Below, piece after piece: positions 6,124-10,904 of a DNA stretch of 10,904 nucleotides (the first letter of the stretch is position 1; every line of letters starts with the position of its first letter). Source of the stretch: an uncultured Burkholderiales bacterium (GTDB lineage Bacteria; Pseudomonadota; Gammaproteobacteria; Burkholderiales; Thiobacillaceae); assembly GCA_937925755.1 (NCBI GenBank), contig CALAMX010000097.1, forward strand, positions 1-10,904. The letters run 5' to 3'. Made by a program: the position numbers and the translations under genes. The notes under the pieces are model-generated. The model made no database searches. It was not told the DNA's origin and saw nothing but the letters and a program-made list of their open reading frames with translations.

Positions 6124-7592
6124 CGCTTGCCGGACAACTTTTCATAGAGCTGGGCGAGATTGAGCTGGGCCTTGACATGCCCCTGGGCGGCCGCACGTTT
6201 GAACCACTCGATCGCCTCGGCGAGGTCCTTGCGCACGCCGATGCCATCGCGCAGCAGCACGCCTAGGTTGTTCTGCGCGTTGCGCTCGCCTGCCTCGGCC
6301 GCCTTGCGGTACCAGCGCGCGGCCTGGGCATAGTCCTTGGCCACGCCCTTGCCCTGTTCGTACATCACGCCCAGGTTGTTCTGTGCCGCGGCGTCGCCGC
6401 CTTCGGCGGCGCGTGTGAGCCATTTGAGCGCCTCGGCATAGCGGCCCTGTTTGTAGAGCAGCCAGCCCAGCCGCCCCTGCGCCTTGGGCAAGCCCCCCTC
6501 GGCGGCGCGCTGGTAGGCCTCGAGCGCCGCCGCCTCGTCCCTGGGACCGCTCTCACCCTGCTCGTGCATCAGCCCCAGGTTGTACCAGGCATTGAGCTCA
6601 CCCGCCTGCGCCGCCCGCTCGAACCACTGCCTGGCCTCAGTAAGTTCCTGGGCGAGGCCACGTCCCTCGCGCAGCAATACCCCCAAGTTGTTGGCGGCCA
6701 GCGCATCGCCGGCCTCCGCGGCGCGTCGATACCACTGCGCGGCGGTGGCCGCATCGGGTGGGCCAAAGCTGCCCGCCTCATACGCCAGCCCCAGATAGGT
6801 GGCCGCCGCCCGCTCCCCTCCCTGGGCGGCCATCTCAAGCCAACGCCGGGCGGCCGCCGCGTCGCGTGCCACGCCCAAGCCTTTGTCGAGGGCAAGGCCC
6901 AAGCGATACTGCGCCAGGGTGTCACCCTTCTCAGCGGCTCGACCGAACCAACGCACCGCCGCCACCGGGTCCACTGCCACCCCGTGCAGCCCGTCCATGT
7001 AAACGAGCCCCAGATTGGTCTGCGCTGTGGTGTATTCGGCCTCGGCCGCGCGCAGCAGCCACGCCAGGCCGGCCGTGGTATCCCGTTCGACGCCGTGGCC
7101 TGCGAGCAGGCGCAGTCCCAGGTTGTTCTGCGCCGCGGGGTCGCCACCGTCGGCCGCACGCTTGAGCCAGGCGATCGCCGCCGGCAGGTCGGCCGGCAGA
7201 TACTGCCCGGCCTCCAAGAGCTCGGACAGTTTGAGCTGGGCGCGCGCCAGCCCCCCTTCGGCCGCCTGTTTGAGCCAGGCAAGCCCCTCCTGCGCCTCGG
7301 GCGTGCCAGGTTTGGCCGCGAGCAGCAGAAGGGCGAGGTTGAATTGCGCCGAGGTCTCGCCCTGGCGCGCCGCCAGGGTGTACCAACGCCGCGCCTCACT
7401 GAGGTCCTGCTGCACCCACTCGCCATGGGCGTAAAGCCAGCCCAGCTTGAACTGGGCAGTGGGTTCGCCCGACTCGGCGGCGGCGCGATAGGCGGCAAGC
7501 GCCAGTTTTGCCGCCTCGTCTGCCGCCGGCAGCCCCGCGGCGAGTACGGGCAGGTTGAGCGCAAAGAGAAAGATCGACAAGGATCGACGCAT
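6120..7592 (-). CDS. Secreted Sel1-repeat (SLR) protein
   Basis: 490 residues. Residues 1 to about 20 (MRRSLSIFLFALNLPVLAAG) are a Sec signal peptide with a likely cut after Ala-18 or Ala-19, so the mature protein should be periplasmic. The rest is a continuous array of about 13 Sel1-like repeats of 34-40 residues (boundaries near 24, 64, 101, 136, 172, 209, 245, 281, 317, 353, 387, 421 and 457), each with the pattern A..W...AA..G...AQ..LG.....G. The best conserved copies are at 136-171 and 387-490. Such alpha-solenoids act as protein-protein scaffolds or regulators; no enzyme domain is present. The ATG at 7592 is preceded at 6 nt by GAGGAG, which overlaps the tonB stop codon, so translation is probably coupled. 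It is the last gene of the receptor-tonB operon. Its partner is unknown. Confidence 0.92.
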   Translation of the reverse strand: MRRSLSIFLFALNLPVLAAGLPAADEAAKLALAAYRAAAESGEPTAQFKLGWLYAHGEWVQQDLSEARRWYTLAARQGETSAQFNLALLLLAAKPGTPEAQEGLAWLKQAAEGGLARAQLKLSELLEAGQYLPADLPAAIAWLKRAADGGDPAAQNNLGLRLLAGHGVERDTTAGLAWLLRAAEAEYTTAQTNLGLVYMDGLHGVAVDPVAAVRWFGRAAEKGDTLAQYRLGLALDKGLGVARDAAAARRWLEMAAQGGERAAATYLGLAYEAGSFGPPDAATAAQWYRRAAEAGDALAANNLGVLLREGRGLAQELTEARQWFERAAQAGELNAWYNLGLMHEQGESGPRDEAAALEAYQRAAEGGLPKAQGRLGWLLYKQGRYAEALKWLTRAAEGGDAAAQNNLGVMYEQGKGVAKDYAQAARWYRKAAEAGERNAQNNLGVLLRDGIGVRKDLAEAIEWFKRAAAQGHVKAQLNLAQLYEKLSGKR

Positions 7593-7598
7593 GGAGAT

Positions 7599-7604
7599 CT
7601 CCTC
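7599..7604 (-). promoter_or_regulatory. Ribosome binding site of the Sel1 gene, overlapping the tonB stop
   Basis: On the minus strand GAGGAG (7604-7599) lies 6 nt before the ATG and shares bases with the TGA stop of tonB (7605-7603). It fixes the start at 7592 and argues against the much longer open frame upstream, which is the tonB gene read out of frame. Confidence 0.75.
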
Positions 7605-8790
7605 AATCGGAAAAGCGATAGACCACAGGCAGACGCACCACGGCGGCGCGCGGCCGGCCGTGGCGGTCGAGGATCTCGAAACGGGCGCAATCGCGCGCTT
7701 GCGCAAGCGCCAGGCGATCCAGGCGAGGCTCGCCACTGCCGCTCTCCAGCGCCACCTCGACGGGATGGCCCATGGCATCGACACGGATACGCAGCAGCAC
7801 TCGTCCCTGGGCGTTCCAGTGCACCGGCGGGGGGGCGAAACAGGCGCGGCTCGTCTCGCGAAGCCGCGCGTAGGCGATGGCGTTGCTGGGGGCGTCCTCG
7901 GCCTCCAGCAGGGAGAGCGCGACAGCGGAGGCAACGCGCAGGGGTCGGGGGGCAAGGGTCGGTTCCGCCAGCCATGGGCGCGACTCGCCGCCGCTGCTAT
8001 CGGCGGCGACCTCGGGCTGGGCTCGTGCTGCCGGCAAGGCCGTGCCCTGCGCCCAGGTCGGCTGGGCGGCTTGCCAGGGTGTCTTGTCGCGCGCCTGACC
8101 CTGAGCGTGGCGCGCGCCTTCGGCCAGTTCTGGCAGGCCGGTTGCAGCACCAGGCCCGACAGCGGCCGCCGCGGCGGCCGCTGCCGGTCGGGTGGTCGCC
8201 TGGCGCAGGGCATCCGTCGGTGGCGCACGCTGGGCGAGGCCGGCTTCGGCTGTAGCGTCTGGGCTGGCACTGGCCGTCTGCCCTTCGGCAGTGCCTGGCA
8301 TGCTAAGAGGCGAACTCGCGGTCGCAAGGCGGGGGGCGTGCCCGCTGGGCAGAGGCACCACGTTCCCCGAGTCTGCGATTGCTGCCGGTGTGCCGGCCGC
8401 TTCCGCAAGACCGGCCTCGTAGCGCGGGGTCATGGCCACGGCCGTGGCGGACGTCGTCGCACTCTGCAAGCCCAAGGCCGAGGGGACGGTATCCTGCACA
8501 CGCGGCGAGGCCAGCGTGGGCACCGGCTCGGCGAGCTCCGGCCCCACCCGGCTGCCTGACGACCGCGGCGGCGCCGCCGCAACGGCAGGCCTTTGCTCAG
8601 CAGTCTTCGCGGTGGGCGGCGCGACCTTGTCCGGCACCGCCGGCGCCTCGAGTCGCACCGTCAATGCCGGCGGGCTAGCAGGCGGCGGCAGGCCCTGCAC
8701 CGGCAGCAGGCCCAAGGCCAGACCGTGCACGGCGGTGGAGACGAGAAGCGGTAGCTTCAGCTCGCGCGGCAGGGCCTGGAGGGGTGACAT
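7603..8790 (-). CDS. tonB: TonB energy-transducing protein
   Basis: 395 residues, longer than the typical TonB (about 240-280) because of its spacer. TonB transmits proton-motive force from ExbB-ExbD in the inner membrane to outer-membrane receptors. Residues 1-11 are a short cytoplasmic head. Residues about 12-31 form the single membrane anchor, in which 'LVSTAVHGLAL' keeps the functional Ser-x-x-x-His pair (Ser18, His22; Ser16 and His20 in E. coli). Residues 35-300 are a Pro/Ala-rich periplasmic spacer, less proline-dense than usual, with a poly-Ala run (203-210). Residues about 305-395 are the C-terminal domain, with 'GRVLLRIRVDAMGHPVEVALESGSGEPRLDRLAL' as the core. The usual Pro-x-Tyr-Pro entry is replaced by 'CFAPPPVHW'. 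Cys317 and Cys368 may form a disulfide. The ATG at 8790 is the first start in a suitable place; no Shine-Dalgarno is seen. It lies 20 nt behind the receptor. No exbB or exbD is nearby. Confidence 0.9.
   Translation of the reverse strand: MSPLQALPRELKLPLLVSTAVHGLALGLLPVQGLPPPASPPALTVRLEAPAVPDKVAPPTAKTAEQRPAVAAAPPRSSGSRVGPELAEPVPTLASPRVQDTVPSALGLQSATTSATAVAMTPRYEAGLAEAAGTPAAIADSGNVVPLPSGHAPRLATASSPLSMPGTAEGQTASASPDATAEAGLAQRAPPTDALRQATTRPAAAAAAAAVGPGAATGLPELAEGARHAQGQARDKTPWQAAQPTWAQGTALPAARAQPEVAADSSGGESRPWLAEPTLAPRPLRVASAVALSLLEAEDAPSNAIAYARLRETSRACFAPPPVHWNAQGRVLLRIRVDAMGHPVEVALESGSGEPRLDRLALAQARDCARFEILDRHGRPRAAVVRLPVVYRFSD
8160..8183. repeat. 24-bp perfect palindrome within tonB
   Basis: The 12-bp arm CAGCGGCCGCCG (8160-8171) is followed directly by its exact complement (8172-8183). 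It encodes the poly-Ala run of the TonB spacer. It is probably a by-product of GCC/GCG alanine codon runs, but the perfect symmetry exceeds what the codons require. Confidence 0.8.
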
Positions 8791-8810
8791 GCGGGGTGCT
8801 GGACATTCGC

Positions 8811-10904
8811 TCAGAGCGTCCAGTTTAACCCGACATAGAAGGTACGTCCCGGCCCCGGCACCGGTGTGCCCCACTGCGGATAGTTGGGCAACGGCGGGTT
8901 GGTCATGGTGCTACCCTGGCCGACATAGGCGCCACCCAGTGGCAGATCATAGCCCCTGTCGAAGACGTTCTCGACGCCGAAATCGAGACGCACGGGCTTC
9001 ATGCGGTAGCTCGCGCGCAGGTGCATGAGCCCGTAGCCAGCGGTGGGGACCTCCTGGCGCACGCTGGAGACCTTGTCCTTGGCCGCGACGAACTCGCCCT
9101 CCAGCCGCCACGACCAAGCGCCGCTCGCCTGGGTGAGGGCCAGTTTGGCATTGAGCGGCATGATGTCGTAGAGATTGTCCTTGGTCGTGGTGTTTCTGCC
9201 GCGCGTATAGCTCACGCTGCCTTCGAGGCCGAGATCGGCGTCGAAGACCCTCCCCAACCGTCCGCGCATGTTGAGCTCCACCCCGTAGATACGGGCGTCG
9301 TGGTTGGCATAGCGCAAGATGCGGAATTTTTGTGGCACGCAGTTGGCGATGCACACCGCGTCGATATAGTCCTCGACCTGGCTGTAGTAAGGCGCCAGCC
9401 GCCAGGTCCAGTCCCCTGTCTTCCACTCACCGGCGGCGCTCAGGGTGTAGGCCACCTCTGGCTTGAGGTTCAGGTTGCCGACATAGCCGTTGCCGTCGCC
9501 GACGAAGTTGTTCATCAGCGCCGCCATCTGCCAGGTGGACCAGGCATAGCGCTCGTAAAGCCCTGGCGAGCGGGTCTTGCGCGCCAAGCCCAGCTCATAG
9601 GTCTGGGCGACATCGGGGGTATAGCGCATGAGCCAGGCGAGGTCCCAGTTGCGGTCGGTCTTGGAGCGATCGGCGGCATTGAAGGCACTGCTTTCGGCGA
9701 TCTGGTTGCCGACATCGACACCCGGGCTCGGTGCAGTGGCAATGTCGGTCTTGTACCCCTGCACCGGCCCGGCATCCATGGCCACCGTCTCGTGACGCAA
9801 GCCGATGATGTGAGTGATAGCGCCGCGCCGACCCTCCCATTCACCAAAGACGGCATAGCGGTCGCGCTCACCGTCGCGGATGTTCCAGAAGGTGCCCGGC
9901 CACATCATCGCCCCCGAGGGCGTCCACCAGTCGTCCAGCCGCTGCGCCCGGTATTCCACCCCGACGCGCGCCTTGTCCGCCTCGCCCACCGGCAGCTCGC
10001 CCTGCAGGTTCAGGCCGGTGTTCTTGCCCTCGGTGTACATCGGCATGCCAGCGGCACAGGTGGGGCCAATCGGCGAACAAGGCGTGGCGTTACCCCCTGG
10101 CGGATTGGGCCCGCCCGAGGCCATGCCATACCAGTAGCGCTTGTCTGGCCCGAAGTCCATCTCGTGCTCGATCGTTTCATAGAAGGCGCGCGCCTTGAGC
10201 AGGCCCCAGCCCTGGCGGCTGGTGAACGCCAGGTTGAGCTTGTCGCTGACGTTGTCGGTCATGTCCATGCGCTGGTTGGGGTAACCCTGGAAGGGAGTCT
10301 GCTGCCGGGTGTAGCGCAGATCCACGAGCTGGCCGTCGCTGCGCCAGGCGAGCCCCAAGGCGTGGTTGGCGGTCTCGTAGGCGGATGAGCCGACCTCGTC
10401 GAGGCCGAGGCTGTGGCCGGCACGGCCGGTGAAGGTATAGGTCTTGAACGCCTTGCCCGCCTTGTAGTTGTCGGCCTTGGCATAGGCGCCGTCATAAGCC
10501 ACGGCCACGGTCTCGGTGCCATAGCCGGCCCGCAGGTTACCGCCGCGGGCATCCCCGTTGCTGCGGTAGAAGGCGCCCGCCGCCGCCGTGCGCTGCGCTG
10601 GGGTGCCGGCGGGGGCAAAGGCGGGCGGGGTGGAGGTGACCGACACCGCGCTGCCAATGGCGTCGCCGCCGGCGGAGACCGGACTCACCCCGGCATAGAC
10701 CTCGATCGCCTCCACCCGGCTGGGGTCGATGTAGGACAGCGCCGGATTCATGTGGTTGGGGCAGGCGGCGAGGATGTCCATGCCATCCACCTGAATGCGC
10801 AGCCGCTCGTCGGCCAGGCCGCGGATGACCGGTAGACCGGACACCCCACCGGCGGCGCGCGTCTGCCCACCTGGCAGGGCACGGATGAGGCTGGCGCTGT
10901 CGCT
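8811..10904 (-). CDS. TonB-dependent outer-membrane receptor, OprC-like copper type (5' end missing)
   Basis: 697 residues are visible; the gene runs off the right edge, so the signal peptide, TonB box and promoter are absent. I number from the window edge. Residues 1 to about 100 are most of the plug: 'SLIRALPGGQ' (5-14), 'VIRGL' (26-30), 'VDGMDI' (39-44) and 'SYIDPSRVEAIEVYAGVSPVSAG' (57-79). The remainder is a beta-barrel of alternating aromatic strands, ending 'GRTFYVGLNWTL', with Leu instead of the more usual terminal Phe or Trp. The plug segment 'AACPNHMNP' gives Cys48-x-x-x-Met52, and the barrel gives His247-x-Met249 ('IEHEMDF'). These match the two halves of the copper site described for Pseudomonas OprC. 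Putative loops carry Cys276/Cys283, Met-Pro-Met and Cys518-x3-Cys522. Internal GTG at 10844 is not the start. It leads the operon receptor-tonB-Sel1. Receptor family is certain; copper as substrate is inferred. Confidence 0.93.
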   Translation of the reverse strand, partial: SDSASLIRALPGGQTRAAGGVSGLPVIRGLADERLRIQVDGMDILAACPNHMNPALSYIDPSRVEAIEVYAGVSPVSAGGDAIGSAVSVTSTPPAFAPAGTPAQRTAAAGAFYRSNGDARGGNLRAGYGTETVAVAYDGAYAKADNYKAGKAFKTYTFTGRAGHSLGLDEVGSSAYETANHALGLAWRSDGQLVDLRYTRQQTPFQGYPNQRMDMTDNVSDKLNLAFTSRQGWGLLKARAFYETIEHEMDFGPDKRYWYGMASGGPNPPGGNATPCSPIGPTCAAGMPMYTEGKNTGLNLQGELPVGEADKARVGVEYRAQRLDDWWTPSGAMMWPGTFWNIRDGERDRYAVFGEWEGRRGAITHIIGLRHETVAMDAGPVQGYKTDIATAPSPGVDVGNQIAESSAFNAADRSKTDRNWDLAWLMRYTPDVAQTYELGLARKTRSPGLYERYAWSTWQMAALMNNFVGDGNGYVGNLNLKPEVAYTLSAAGEWKTGDWTWRLAPYYSQVEDYIDAVCIANCVPQKFRILRYANHDARIYGVELNMRGRLGRVFDADLGLEGSVSYTRGRNTTTKDNLYDIMPLNAKLALTQASGAWSWRLEGEFVAAKDKVSSVRQEVPTAGYGLMHLRASYRMKPVRLDFGVENVFDRGYDLPLGGAYVGQGSTMTNPPLPNYPQWGTPVPGPGRTFYVGLNWTL

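Noticed and set aside
6564..8255. 563-codon open frame on the plus strand, antisense to the Sel1 and tonB genes
   Set aside because: It is Arg/Gly/Pro-rich with no recognisable fold, and it shadows genes with clear repeats, signal peptide and TonB motifs. High GC removes stop codons from the opposite strand.
7593..8408. Longer N-terminus for the Sel1 protein (762 codons)
   Set aside because: The extension is tonB in another frame. The internal ATG at 7592 has a Shine-Dalgarno and begins a clear signal peptide.
8791..8874. 28-codon longer N-terminus for TonB
   Set aside because: It would overlap the receptor's end and begins at a non-ATG codon. The anchor segment follows normally from the ATG at 8790.
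9021..10388. 455-codon open frame antisense to the receptor gene
   Set aside because: Its composition is typical of an antisense shadow, and the opposing frame encodes an unmistakable TonB-dependent receptor.

Overview
This GC-rich window reads as bacterial chromosome, most likely from a betaproteobacterium. The main argument is gene order: dusB-fis-purH-purD on one strand is the arrangement I associate with Betaproteobacteria, whereas in enterics fis follows dusB but purH-purD lie elsewhere. The protein sequences fit. No mobile element, CRISPR array, rRNA or tRNA could be recognised.

Layout. (1) 57-437, minus: a small coiled-coil, tail-anchored membrane protein of DUF1640/CCDC90 type, built partly from a recent 33-bp repeat. 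(2) 438-840: about 400 bp with no convincing gene, holding several perfect inverted repeats and a likely sigma70 promoter with a GC-rich discriminator directly ahead of dusB. (3) 841-6112, plus: dusB (tRNA-dihydrouridine synthase), fis (nucleoid protein), purH and purD (late and early steps of de novo purine synthesis), and a YheT-family alpha/beta hydrolase whose start overlaps the end of purD. This is a growth-linked cluster: tRNA modification, global regulation of stable-RNA synthesis and nucleotide supply. (4) 6120-10904, minus, convergent with the first cluster: a TonB-dependent outer-membrane receptor (5' end beyond the right edge), a TonB protein, and a secreted protein of about 13 Sel1 repeats. 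Gaps of 20 and 10 nt suggest one operon.

The most interesting part is the minus-strand operon. The receptor carries a Cys-x-x-x-Met motif in its plug and a His-x-Met motif in its barrel, the two halves of the copper site described for the Pseudomonas receptor OprC. It also has Met- and Cys-containing segments likely to lie in loops. Together with its own TonB (conserved Ser-x-x-x-His in the transmembrane helix) and a periplasmic-type Sel1 protein, this suggests a dedicated copper (or related soft-metal) uptake module. The substrate is inferred, not shown. No exbB or exbD lies in the window, so the energising complex must be encoded elsewhere.
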